Shown here piece by piece: positions 1 through 13,024 of a DNA stretch of 64,000 nucleotides. The stretch lies in the NCBI GenBank assembly GCA_029215795.1, contig JARDYH010000003.1, positions 102,394,609 to 102,458,608 of the forward strand, in the 5' to 3' direction. Origin of the DNA: Anniella stebbinsi. Taxonomy: Eukaryota; Chordata; Lepidosauria; Squamata; Anniellidae. Position 1 is the first letter of the stretch; every line of letters begins with the position of its first letter. Made by a program: the position numbers and the translations under genes. Under the pieces are notes generated by a model that worked only from the letters and a program-made list of their open reading frames with translations, searched no databases and was not told where the DNA came from.

Positions 1-1209
1 TCATCTGCCAACTGAAGATATTACTTCATGCATCTGAGGAAATGGGGTGTAGCCCATGATAACTTATGTCTCAATAAGTCTTTCAGGTGCAAAACTACTA
101 AACATATAGCATCCTTGCCCTCCTTTGCATCTTGTCAAACTCATAGGGGTCTATTCCCTGATACACTGTGAGCAAGTGGAGCTAAATATCTGTGTGGACA
201 GAATAAATGTTTGATCCTACTACTGAGGAAAAAATGGGGTCTGAGGGATGTGCTAACAGATGGACACCCTGCATCTAGAAGACTGCAGAGAGTTGATGGT
301 GGTGGCTGGCTGCTCAACTAAGAGCCATTTCAGACATTACACACAGAATTTGTAACCCAATGGGAGTCCCTGGCCAAACCTCGCTCCCTGATAAGTGTAC
401 CTTATGATACATAGGTTTGCACACCTGTGTTTGCCATGTTCACATATTTTAGTTTTTGGTGAGCATTTGAAATACCCTGACCCTAGATGTACACCACCTC
501 CAGTAATTGGAAAAATAGACCTGAGAGTGAGAGAAATGGAAGGGATCTTAGTTAATAATATTTTGTACATTTCAGAACTAGTCCATCAGCGTTTCAGAAT
601 TAAGGCCCATCAATATTCAATGATTTGCTTTTAGACCATGTCTATGCCAATGACATATGTTAGTTTAACAGTAGTTTCATTTCTAGGGAGCCCTAACAAT
701 GGCGGTTAGGAATCTCTAGGAGAGAATTATTAGCGAAAATTCTCAGCCATTTCAGGATGGTTGACCACGATAGTTAAACTGGTATCAAAATGATAGAGGT
801 TTATAATATAAATAGCATGAGTGCATTTTCGGGATGGAGAAAAGTAAATCTGAACTTCTTTAAAAGCAATATAATCCTTTTGATTAGATTTATATCCATT
901 GTGTTCCTCTCAATTCTTCAATATCACATCACATAATAGGTACACAAATATTTCATATTCTTCACAAGAACAGCTATTCCTCTTAAGGCATACCATACTA
1001 AAATGTATATCAGCTTTTTACCAGTTTAATTGTCATGGCTTCCCCTCCAAAAGAATCCTGGGATCTGTATCAGGCTGATAGTGATGAAAACTTTTGGCTA
1101 AATATCCCAAAGCCCCTTCATGGTACTACAGTTATCAGGGTTCCCTGGAGAGGGTGGGTGACTATTAAGTTCAGTTTAAGACTGTGGGAAAGGCATGCCA
1201 TTAAAGGGA
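1..1209 (-). other. 3' flank and probable 3' UTR of ANO2
   Basis: AT-rich sequence downstream of the ANO2 stop. An ATTAAA on the minus strand (1025-1030), about 180 nt past the stop, could be a poly(A) signal, but it is a weak variant and unsupported by transcript evidence. Short open frames on both strands show no family features. No transposon was recognised. Confidence 0.4.
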
Positions 1210-1488
1210 TCACACATCTGTCTTATGTGAACTAAAAGATGTAAAGCTGCCTCGACTTCGGCTGAACTGGCAAAAACTTGCTGCCCGATTTCTCCTTCCT
1301 CTGGTCTCACTTCTGCTCCTTGGCTTGTCTCGCATGATAAAGTTTTCTATCAGTTTCAGTTTTTCATGCTCTTCCTTCAAGAAGAAATCAACCAGCACAC
1401 TCTTTTCCTTCTTGATCTGCTCACTGATATCCTTGGGGATGTCTGGGATCATCCAGTCAACGAGCACGCTGAGGAACATGACCAGGTT
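1210..1488 (-). CDS. ANO2: ANO2 last coding exon: TM10 end and cytoplasmic tail
   Basis: A 279-nt coding part, 92 codons and TGA. It starts [20 protein letters not shown], finishing TM10, then a helical tail ([20 protein letters not shown]). A Ser/Arg-rich end follows, finishing SSHKTDV. The final Thr-Asp-Val fits a class I PDZ ligand; mammalian ANO2 is also recalled to end in a class I motif and to bind PSD-95-type scaffolds. The acceptor is aatggcag. The open reading frame continues upstream past the acceptor, but that part has no family similarity. Confidence 0.95.
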   Translation of the reverse strand, partial: NLVMFLSVLVDWMIPDIPKDISEQIKKEKSVLVDFFLKEEHEKLKLIENFIMRDKPRSRSETRGRRNRAASFCQFSRSRGSFTSFSSHKTDV

Positions 1489-4400
1489 CTGCCATTGGAA
1501 AACAAACAAATAAAGGAAGATGTAAGATGATGGCAGGGAACGAGCCATAAAGCACCAGCTGTAGCGATTACGTTCTACCCACCCAAGCAGTTTTGACAAC
1601 CATAAAATGCCTTTAGTTTCATTCACAATATTCCTCAAATATTTCTCCTAATTACAAACCTCCAAACCAGTGACAACCCACTCCCACTAATCTTACTGCA
1701 ACTCAAAGTTCCTCCCAAGAAGGAACTCCCAACATTGCTTCAAATTTCACTTCAGGTGGGATTGTACTCCTAACCAGGCTCAAACCACAAAACATTTCTT
1801 TGTGGCAATCCCAATGACGTAAGAAGTGGATTAAGTGGATTGTCATTTGTGGATTGTACACAGTTGCACTCCTGAAAGGATTTTGCTTTAGCTACAATAT
1901 TGTATGAAATTTCTTTGTATGGAATCAGACCACTGGCCCATCTGGCCCAATATTGACTATTTTGACTAGCAGTGTCAGAATAGGATCATTCATGATAATT
2001 CACAGGGCATGTCCATGCAGATTAGTGTATACAGAATTGCACTCTTATGTTAATTTTAAGTTTTATCCAGAACAAGTACATTCCAACATTTGATTATAGC
2101 AGAGCAGATAATATACAGAGGAGTTCTCAGCCATGATCAAAATGGCTGTTACAGCTACTATTCTCAAAATGCTCATCATTTTAAAAGGCAGGGGAGTGGA
2201 AGGAAGCCCCATATATTTCAGGGACTACCTGCTGCAGGGCACCAACTCAAGACCTGCTGCATACACAAAAGCTTTGTTGGGTTCTTGTCAACAGAGACTA
2301 AGTCACTTTGGCCCTATTCACACATGCACAGAGGAGGGATGGGTAGGGGAATTACGGGGAGCGGAGGGGTAACCGATCCACAACAAGTGGGCCTCTCTCA
2401 CAAACAGGAACCATGCCACGCCCTGTGGTTCTGCTACCCACCCCCCTCTGTAGTTATATCACATCCCTCTGCACAATTTAATTGTGCATCCCCTGCCATC
2501 TTCCATAGTCCAAATGAGTGCCCAGCAGCAACTCCGTTAAAATGTTTAAAAAATGGCCGCAAACCATAGTATCTCCAGGAGTGGCAGTCACTCTTGCCAG
2601 CAAACTGTATGGTTGCTACAATTTTTCTTTTCTTTTCTCTGAAACAAAGAGAAAAAAACACAGAGTTCCCGCCAGATGACACAGGAACCACATGGGCGGC
2701 CTTAGCGGGCTCTGCCTAGCATGAGGAGGCAAATCTCCTGCCACATGACACACAACACCCCCATGGTTTACAGTTTTGAGCCTTAGCGTGATGTCTGAAC
2801 AGGGGCCAATTTTAGCCTTTATGACAACAGTATTCTCAGTTTTAACACTTTATCCCATAGATAACCTAAAATTTGAGCAGAGTAGTCTGAACTAGGGATG
2901 GGCAATGGGTTGTGTTGAAGTGACAATCCACATAGCAATGCCCCCAAGGAGTGTTTCATGGTTAGTAATCATCCCTCAATTTTGGGTTTATCATAAGACT
3001 TCAAACTGAATGAAGACATCCTAAGAATTTGGGAGCGGGGGGTGGGGGGCAGGTGGATCACTGGTGTGGACAAACAGGGTGGAACCTGTTTGTCCACACA
3101 GTTTTTTCGCCTACTTCATACTGCAAGACAGGAAGGGAATAATAAACAGGCTGATTGGCATCATCTTAATTTGGTCACATTTGTGGGCAGGTATGTGGGC
3201 AAATTCAGCTGGCTAAGGTCGGTGAGCATTCAGAGACACTTAGTGATGATGGGTAATGCCTGAGGCCCAACAGCTGCAAGCCCCACAGCTCAGCTGGTGA
3301 GATAAGGATTACCTTTGAGGCCAAACTTTCTCACCCACTCAGAGCCCTATGGCATGGGGGGGACACCAAAAGGCCTCCCCACCTCAAAAGGGGAAGCCAG
3401 GGGGTGGCGACATCATTGCCGCCACTCTCTGGTGGGGAATGGCTCGCCCCAACGACCTAAGGCTATTGCCATATTGGAGTGAGATGCCTACTTAGGTTTC
3501 CCTTCTGCAAAATCCACCAATAAATGTGGCCTTATTTTAAACCCAATATACTGTGTCACCTTGTTATTTCCACACTCCACAATGCCACAACAGCATTCTA
3601 ATGTCTCAAGCTGAATTCTTCTCCAGCCCTGCTATCTGATATCCTTTAAATGGAGATTGAACTTGGAATCTTATACATGCAAGACATGCTCTTTACCACT
3701 GAGCTTTGGGTCTTTCTGACCCAGGCTGGGGCCAGACCTATAGTATTCTGGTCTATACTATACAATCCACTACTGGCCTTGCATATTACCCCACCCCACC
3801 ACAATTACTACTCTTTTCACTGAAGTCAGATCACACATTCAGATATGACTCACCAAGGTCTGGTTCACTCAGTGGGTGGCATCTCTGTGTTCATGGTGGG
3901 CCACAGGTGTGCAAGACCATTTCACACAACCTTCCCCCCTCAGAAATGTTGGGGGTGAATTAGATTTGCAAATGTATGCAATTTTTTCTTGCATCATTCA
4001 TTATATTACACTAGCAATGCGAGGCATAAAGGTGTGGCTATGCTACCATTGCAAAGTCAGAGCATCCAGACAGGAATTGAGTTGGCCCCATGTTTTGAGA
4101 AATTAAGTCACACATCCTCAGTTATCTGTTCTTTCCAATATTTCCATCTGTATATGTACATAAGTGCATTAAATCTAATGTTATATGTGTTGGAGCAGAG
4201 CAGCAACACTTATGATAAGTTATCTGAACCAGTGGGGGGGGGGGGTGATAGACAAAAAGGGAACCTGTTTCTTCCTCTGCGAATTTCTTCTTGTAACTAC
4301 TTGTTGATATAGATTGCAACTCTTAGGCTTCACTTCCTCCTTCTTCTCAGTTAGTTAGCTTCCTCTTTGTCGGAAGCATGCAACCATAATGACTGCACTC

Positions 4401-7400
4401 AACTCTCTCTCTCTCTGAAAGTTCTTTTGTTTTCCCAGGAGTTATAGGCTCTTAACAATGCTATCTTTTAACTAAAAGTACCAGTGTGAGTGTGTTTCTT
4501 TCTATAGCCTTGCCTTGCACCAATTACACGCTGAAGCTATGCAGCTCTTAACAATATGCCCTTGAATAGTGGGCTGTTCTATACAAAAATGAAACCAAAT
4601 GAAGTAATGATGAACTAATCTTAGATGTTTACATGGATAAAAGAAATATTTACATAAACCATCTGTCTGGCACTTCATTCAAATAGTGAACGAAGGATAG
4701 CAATTCCAGAAAAAAGGGCTACTTTGGAAGCAACCAAAAACCACATATCAAACAGGACTAATAGCATATTAAGTAGGGATGTGCACGGAACCCCCGGATC
4801 CGATCAGGACCCGGATCGGGACCTCCGATGTTGTCCTGGATCGGTTCAGACAAAATCGGAGGTCCCTCGGATCAGATCGGACCTGATCTCGATCCGAAAA
4901 TCGGACATCCGATTTTCAGATCGGCCACCATTTTTGGTGTTTTCGCCATAGGCTTGTATTGGGGGAAAGAAAGCTTTCCCCCAATGCAAGCCTATACGGA
5001 AAGCATGGCGATGGGTGGGTGAGTGGGGGCCTAACTCCCCCCTTCCTGTCCCTCCCCCCTGTCCCTCCCCCCACTCACACTCCTTATCTATCGGGACCAT
5101 CCGCTGCCATCCGCAGCCGTCCCCGGGCAGCAGCAGACGGCCCCGGCAGGTAAGCCCCTTCCTCCCCCTCGCTCTCCTTACCTGCTGGGGCCATCCACTG
5201 CCCCCTTCTACTGAGAAACAGGCTTCACAGCCTGCCTCTCAGTAGCGGGCCGGATGACGTCATCACCCGGCGCGCTACTGAGAGGCAGGCCGCAAAGCCT
5301 GTTTCTCAGTAGAAGGGGGCAGTGGATGCCAGTGGACGGCCCTGGCAGGTAGGGAGCATGAGGGGGAGGAGGGGGCTTACCTGCCGGGGCCGTCTGCTGC
5401 AATCCGATGCCACCCGCGGGTGGCAGTGGACACCAGCGGATGGCTCCGGCAGGTAAGGAGCATGAGTGGGGGGAGGAGGTCCGATCCTCCAACCTTATCC
5501 GAACCAGATTGGGTCCTTTTGGACCAGTTCGGATCAGATCTGACAATCCAGAAGCTGGGATCGGAATTGGATAATTTTATCTGATTTCGGTTGGATCGGC
5601 TCTGGATCGTGGATCGGACCCGATCCGATGCACATCCCTAATATTAAGTAGCATAAACTCCATACTGAGGCTGCTTCAGATGGAATCTTTTCTGTTAGGG
5701 TCACTGATTCACAGGAGTAGAGCTGATCAGACCCTACACAAGCCTGTGCTGGAACCAAGGTGGACATTCAGCTGAATCTGCCAGATGTTCAAAACTGGTC
5801 CAATACCATCAGAATCATGAAATATAGTAAAATGTTAAACCATGTTCAACAGGCTGAAGGCAGATGACCTCATTTTTGTGTTTTTCCTCAATCTTTCTAC
5901 TCAAATCCCCCTTCATGCTTCTCCACTTAGCAATATTGTTACTTAGATATAAACCTTCTCTCCTACTTTAGGTAGGACTGACAACTGACTTTCCAACAGA
6001 AAGTCACTTTTTAAGGGACAGTGGTCAAAGGTGAATATATACATGTGTAGCAGAGGCATCATTGCATGTATTACATGCAGCAATAAAGTAATATAATCCA
6101 TAAAAGATTTACCTGAAAAATAATGACAAATGCCAAACGGGCAGCTAAAACAGACCAGTACTGCTTAGAAAATTCATATTGGTTTTCAGACCAAGGTGGT
6201 TCTCTGTAATCCTTGAATCTGTAAAATGAAATTATGTTACCTTAAATTGTACATTTGGTAAGCACACCTATTTTGTATTACATGGAGCAGTTCAATTTGC
6301 TGGCTAGATCTCCAGGAGTTATGTAATAAGCATAATTTATTTCCAGAAAGTTTATTTGGGTACTCTGATTATGCTTCAATATTTTTAAAAAACATAGAAT
6401 TATGAACACCTTGCCTATACAGTTTAACTCAACCACCACATCACATGTTTATTAGGTATGGTTGCAATGTTTAGTCAATTCATTGGTTAGATTGATTAGT
6501 TAAATCTGTTGACTGACTATAATTTGTCCAAATCATCAAGCAGCAGTTTTTTTACAATAAATTGCTCATTTTTTAATACCAGAACTTTTTAATTTATTAT
6601 TATTATTATTATTATTATTGTTGTTGTTGTTGTTGTTGTTATTATTATTATTAATCTCTTTTTCGCTCATGGCAGTTTTTCTAGATGGACATGACAGGCT
6701 TTGCCAAGTCATGCTGTCTTCAGGAATTTCCTGACTATTGAACATGTTGTAAGGATGACTGCTTTCTGGGTGCTGGTGTGGATGTATTTTGGTAGGCCCA
6801 GGTTCTGGGGGTTTTCTGTAGTTTTTTTGATGTGATGCTGGTGACATGTGACTAACGTCATTAGGTATTACTTTGCCAATGAGGTATGTGCATTTTTCTT
6901 TTTTCCTATAACTATTATGTCTGGTCAATTGCAAGGTCTTGTCTTGTCTATATTAATTGTTCTGTCCCGGTATATTTTATGATCTGTGTTTTCCAAGACT
7001 GTTTCGGGTGAGTATGTTTACTATAGGTTTTTTGATGAGGTTGAATTTGATGGCCAGTTGTATTGTGTCTGTCCATATAGTCCATTCCTGCTGCTGCTGC
7101 TGCTGCTGTTATTTCAGTTTATTAGACACATTTCTCAAAAACGACTCAATGTGTCTTACAACAAGGATTAAAGCATACAAACATTTAAAACAATTTAAAA
7201 CATCTTAAACTACCTGGTACCTTAAGGGTGCAATCCTATGCATGTTTAGACAGAAAAAAAGTCCTACAACTCCCAGCATGCCCCAGCCACATTATACAGC
7301 CACTAGATAGTGCTGTGGTTATAGCGCAACTCCATCATTACACCTTATATTCAAATCAATTCAAACCACCATTTTTTAAAAATAGCTCATTATCCCTGTT

Positions 7401-9918
7401 ACAAATAAAGCCATGGAAATGTTCACAAAGCATGGGAGAGGCCCTGGAAGGTGATGACATCATAAAAGGGTCCTCAAACATCCATGTGTAACCAATCTCA
7501 ATTGCAGATTAAAAGTCCCATGTGGAGAAACCCAAAGTCAATGGGCTGCAATCAGCCAGACTCTGGGGAGAAAGGCAAACACCACTCCACACACAGACTG
7601 TCATAACTAAGGGGCAGGTTTAGCCCTACTCCAACAGATTTTCTGAGTACACCCTTTTACTTTCTCCCTTATAAGTGATTGGTTGCTATTCAAGTCAATG
7701 GGCTAAAGTAAGTAAAGTACTTTGGGCAGTTATTTTGCAGGTAATAATAGGAATAATGAATATTCGTTGTTAAGGAGTTTTAAAATTGAAGTTCTATTGG
7801 TTTCAATTAAAATATTTAAGCATCTATAATCAATGGGATTTCAATGTATTAACCTTGATTTGGATTGTGAAATTTATTTATGTTCCCATTTCCACATCAG
7901 TCTGGTGAGACTGGTGGTTATTATTCCCTTTCACAGATTTAAATGCTGATTCCCACATGATGGGTATCATCCAGTCAAACTGAAGTACTTTTAAATCTCA
8001 CTAATTTCAATGAGAAAGATTTAAGGAGGCGCATAACTCTCCCATATAAATATATAGGATTCAAAAGTGTTCCATTCTAGCTAATTTGTGCCCTATGTTA
8101 AAACTAAAATTGTAAACATATAAATATAATATATTAATGAGGCAAATGTTTGATGTGCAACAGAGGGCTGGGAGTAACTGCAGCTTTTTGACCTCCATCA
8201 CACCTAATCCCCCCACCCTGGTTTGCCTCTACTTTTTTTTACCTCTGAGGCAAAAGCGTGTCAGGCTTATGATCCCTTTCACCTGAATAGCTGCTCTTTT
8301 GCTCCTTCGCTTGTTAGCTCTTCCGCTCCACTCCAACCCTCCCATTATCTTTCTCCCTCCAGTCAGGTCCTGTCAGATGAGTACTTCAACCAGACCGCCT
8401 TTCTGCCAGGCAAAAATGGAACGACCCTTTAGTCTGGCTCTTTGGGGGCATCGAGGGAGTACAATCCTGCCTCTGCAGAGATTCAGGCATTGTATGATTT
8501 TAAAAAAGGCTTTCAAGCCTGGGATGCAAGGTTTGGGTTTTATATTAAAGCTTGGACACAACTGCTGGGAGAGATTGCTTTTCCCTGCCAGGACCCGATG
8601 CAATCCATTCAAGCCCCCTATACGGACCCTATACAGAGACTTAGGGCATGTTAAATGGGCTTAGGGAAAATAATCCAAACTTTTAGCATTCTAGGAAAGG
8701 CTGGGGAAGAGGCGGGGTGTCAGCAGGACAGGTGCAGCATCATTTGAGTACCATGCTGCAAATCCGCACACCAGGCATGGTGAGAGTGCACTCAATCGCT
8801 GCTGTGAACACTTGGCAGCAAACCCAGGTGATGATATGTGGACAAAAAGGCACTCAGTGGTGAGCCTGATGAAAACTCCCATGTCCAATAAATTGATACA
8901 GAGGATCCATATTTGAGCAATATTGAACTGAGAAGGGTATTAATTTCAGTTTGCTTTGAGGTAAATAAAACATCCTTTTGGTTGTGAAAAAAACATTATG
9001 GCTAATTATATGCCACAGATTAGTGCTGCCGCAATGTTTATTTAGAACGAATGCCAGAGAATTCAGAGCAGTATGTAAAATGTTGCTCGACATATTCCAA
9101 GAATGCATCACTAGGGACTGTTTGAGCTTTGTTATGAGTTCTATTTAAGAAAGCTTTATCTAAGGCAAAGCCTGTACTGGGGCAAATGCCATCTGATAAT
9201 TGTAATAACATTGAATCGCAAAGGTCACAGAAATGTAAGAATGAAAGAGCTCATTTTTTCCCAAAACTATTTTCCAGGAACATTTTTTTGTTGTCTGTTT
9301 GTTTGTTTTTGGTATGTGTGTGTGCGTTTTAATTGGGCAAGAGATGTTGCTCATAGCAAAGGTGGTGAACCTTTCTCACTCTGTACATGCCACTCAGGTT
9401 TACATGCCAGCGGTGAATGAGGCCAAAGCTACAGGCATCCCCCATTCACATCCATCCATCCACAGTCCAGTTGCTGGCCCGATGGATGGAAGGAGTGGAA
9501 GGAGCAAGGGAGTGCTTAATTATTTCCCCATGGCTTGATTTTTCTGATTAAAATCACAAGCCCAAACTGCTTTTCCGTCTGTGGGGCAAAAGATATTTCA
9601 TCGACTTTTTCCTCTGCTACAAGCAATTTTAATAGATAAGCTGCCTGCAGGGAAAAGATTAAGCTCTTTGCTCCAAACAAAGTCAGAGCATGACATCATT
9701 GCATTAAGATACTTACTAGTCTTCAGGAATTTAAAAGATCTATAAAGACTGATCTCTTCCGGCAGACCTACCTAGATGAATTTTAAAGTGTTTTATTGGT
9801 GTTTTATTGGTGTTTTAATGATGTACTGGTTTTATCTGCTTTTAATCAGTTTTTGTATTTTGTGTTTGGTGTTGTTCCCCGCCTCGATCCGTTGGGAGAG
9901 GCGGGTGATAAATAAATA

Positions 9919-9960
<42 letters not shown>

Positions 9961-12900
9961 GTGTCTCCTGCATTTTCTCTAATTTGGCCTAAGCATTAAC
10001 ATTAAAATTATGGGAACATTATAAAAGGTTGCAATCAAAGCTGTGGCTGACAATATTTAATAAACGCGACAAGAGTCCAAAAGAGTTGGTGAGCAGAACC
10101 ATTACCTTTACAGCTGAAAGTAGAGACACTCATGCACTTATAACACTCTTATTCTAGGGGTAGGCCGAAAGGACCACACACACACACATACATACACATA
10201 CACACACACATCGCCAGTTCACCAATCCATCTGCAGTTGGTGAGCTGGGGTGGCTATTCCACCTCCATTTCATTGGCTGTGATTCAACCCCCTATATTAA
10301 CTTTCAGAGGGCAGCTCTCACCTTCCCCCCCCCCCCCCGAGCCAGTCTTTAAAGCTGACAGCTTTGCTGGCAGTTCAGAAGCACAAGTAGATCCCTGGCT
10401 GCCACCAGCCTTTCTCCCAGAGTGCCTCTGGAAAGGACAATAGTGTGCCCAGGCATCTTAACTCTCTGGGAAGAAGAGTGGTGGTGGGCATAAAAGAGAA
10501 ACATAAAGAGAAGGAGCTCCCCCTCCCTGGTTGGAAGTGAACGTCCCCCCTCTTCCCCCAAATAATGTGTCCCCTCTCATTTTCTTCTGTGTGGGAAGCT
10601 TGCCTCAAAATGCCACCTCTCCCCAAATGAAAGGAGACCAGTCCTACCCTATTCTCAGGTCATGGAGGTGGGCCTGAATGGCCCCCTTCTCTGCCTCCCT
10701 CCCCCCCTCTCTCTCACACTCACACATCATCATCATCTACTCTTGAGGCTCTTCCCAAACTATTGTACTCATTTATCTGAAACAACCAGGGCTGCACTGG
10801 TTTAAAAGCAAAGATGGTGCTTGTTGTTTGGGTGAAAAGAAAAACACAATTGTCCCAACATCTGTTATGATAGTTAACAATTAAAATGAATTTCACGCTG
10901 CAAGATGTGAAATTGCTGGCTGTCTACTGAATGATGCATTAATATAAATTATAATAATAATAATAATGATCATAATAATAATAATAATAATAATAATAAT
11001 ATTTATTTATCACCCGCCTCTCCCTCAGGATCGAAGCGGGGAACAACATCAACATAAAATACACAAAACTGATTAAAAGCACATAAAACCAATACATCAT
11101 TAAAATACCAATAAAACACCAATAAAAACACTTAAAATTCATCTGGGTAGGCCTGCCGGAAGAGATCAGTCTTTATAGCTGTTTTAAATTCTTGGAGACT
11201 GGTGAGTTGGCGGATCTCTCCCGGCAGGTCATTCCACAATCTGGAAGCGGCAGAAGAAAAGGTCCTCTGGGTAACGGTTGTCAGTCTAGTTTTTGTTGAC
11301 TGAAGTAAATTCTTCCCAGAGGGCCTGAGTGTGCGGGGCGGATTGTATGGGAGAAGGCGATCCTGCAGGTAACCTGGACCCAAACCGTGTAGGGCTTTAA
11401 AGGTAATGACCAACACTTTGTACTTCGCCCGAAAACTAATTGGCAGCCAGTGGAGAGATTTTAAAGCTGGTGTAATATGGTCACCCCTAGGTGAACCGGT
11501 GACCAACCTGGCTGCCATATTTTAAACTAGTTGAAGTTTCCGAACTAGGCACAGAGGTAGCCCTATGTACAGTGCATTGCAGAAGTCGAGCCTCGAAGTT
11601 ACCAGTGTGTGCACTACTGACTTTAGGTCTTCCAACTTTAGGTCTTCCAACATAGGCATTAGAGTCAAGTGCATCCATCCATACTCAGAGATTTAACTTT
11701 TAGAGAGTTGAGGCTGGAGCTGAATGTCAACAATGGCAAGTTGGGCACCTACTGACAACACTTTACTAAGGCACCCACATAATTTCTTCTAAAACCAAGC
11801 CAGGGACACTGATTTATATGGGGTAGGGACCAGAAAACAGGCACACCCCCTGATAAATACGTGGCCTTTTCCATATTCATTTCTAAATGATTAAAAAAGA
11901 AACATCAAGTTTAATTCCAAAAGACAAGGGCTGGCTGCACACCTTTTGCTGTCAAAAGACAAGGTGGCACCCACCCTACACATACAGAATCCAACTGTAC
12001 TGGCAGCTAAATCTTACTGCAACACTGGCGAATGCACCACCAGGGTGCAGCAGATTGGCCTTAGGGTATCAGGGCAGGCTAACTTAGGGAGCTCAGGGGA
12101 AATGGTGGGGAGCTCCTCCCTGCCTGAACACCTGCTCCCTGAGGTGGCTGCCTCATTTTGCCTAATGGTAGGGCTGGCCTTGCCTAAAGACCCAACAGAT
12201 GAGATCAGTTCAAAGAATTTTGCATTCTGGGCAAAAGAAAGGAGCTTTCAGAAAAGTTATACTGCTGCAGGAAAATGTACCTGAGACCTTATATGATAGG
12301 AGGCAGCCCTATGGTTCTTATTCTCTTGTCTAAGCTCAACCCACTAAACTAAGTGGAACCACATGTCAGGATTACTCCCACAGGATTACTCTTAAATTCA
12401 TCACTCAAGGCTTGGTAAGGCTGCTTTACCTGCAAAAGGAAACTTCCTCTTCAAACGATGATGTTTCTGGCTGGGTTCCAGCCTTGAAATGACTGACGTT
12501 GAAGTATGAGAGCGTGTGATTGATGAAGCCATGCATGGTTCCATTGTGACTGTATGCATATTGATAGACAAGGCGTGGAATGAAATCAGAAGTGACAGAA
12601 ATGACAAAGGCCTGGGAGAAAAAGAAAAACTTTACCAGGTGAACCTGTAGATACCTGATGTGTACTTTGGTCACTTTATTGATGAGGATGCCAGTGATCA
12701 TCATCCATCATTCAATTATCCCCAGATAGATAAGTCCCTTGGCGAGTGGAACACAGAGTGAACCAGATAGGCTTTCCAGCATCATTTGCCTCCAGAGTCA
12801 TTTGGAAAAGCATCCCACCAGAAATGTGCCCTCTACCTGGACTTTGAGACTGGCCCACTATTGTGGCTGCTTAACAGAAATACTGTTCAGTGGCAAGCGA

Positions 12901-12974
12901 GCTAAGGACTTTGGTATTAGTCCAAGGGCTTTGGGGGACATTTCATGGCCTTTTAGATAGATAGATGATAGATA

Positions 12975-13024
<50 letters not shown>

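Larger units (their letters stand above)
1489..6112 (-). other. Last ANO2 intron
   Basis: About 4.6 kb. It holds a possible LTR remnant (about 2890-3595), a 15-bp-arm hairpin (3064-3099) and a complete foldback hAT element (4774-5640). In 1650-2880, 3600-4770 and 5650-6110 I recognise no gene or repeat family. Confidence 0.7.
6219..12429 (-). other. ANO2 intron with LINE 3' ends and microsatellites
   Basis: About 6.2 kb. It contains a minus-strand LINE tail (6594-6955), a CTG run (7087-7110), a plus-strand L2-type 3' end (9713-9960), a CA run (10179-10212) and a minus-strand L2-type 3' end with coding remnant (10950-11690). The stretches 7120-9700 and 11700-12420 contain nothing I recognise, apart from low-complexity C and CT runs near 10320 and 10690. 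Confidence 0.7.

Noticed and set aside
1489..1638. Upstream extension of the last ANO2 exon frame
   Set aside because: The peptide lacks anoctamin similarity, and a good acceptor at 1489-1490 joins the FVIIFQ exon in frame.
6566..6934. Poly-Asn protein frame
   Set aside because: The Asn run is the translated (TAA)n/(CAA)n tail of a retrotransposon.
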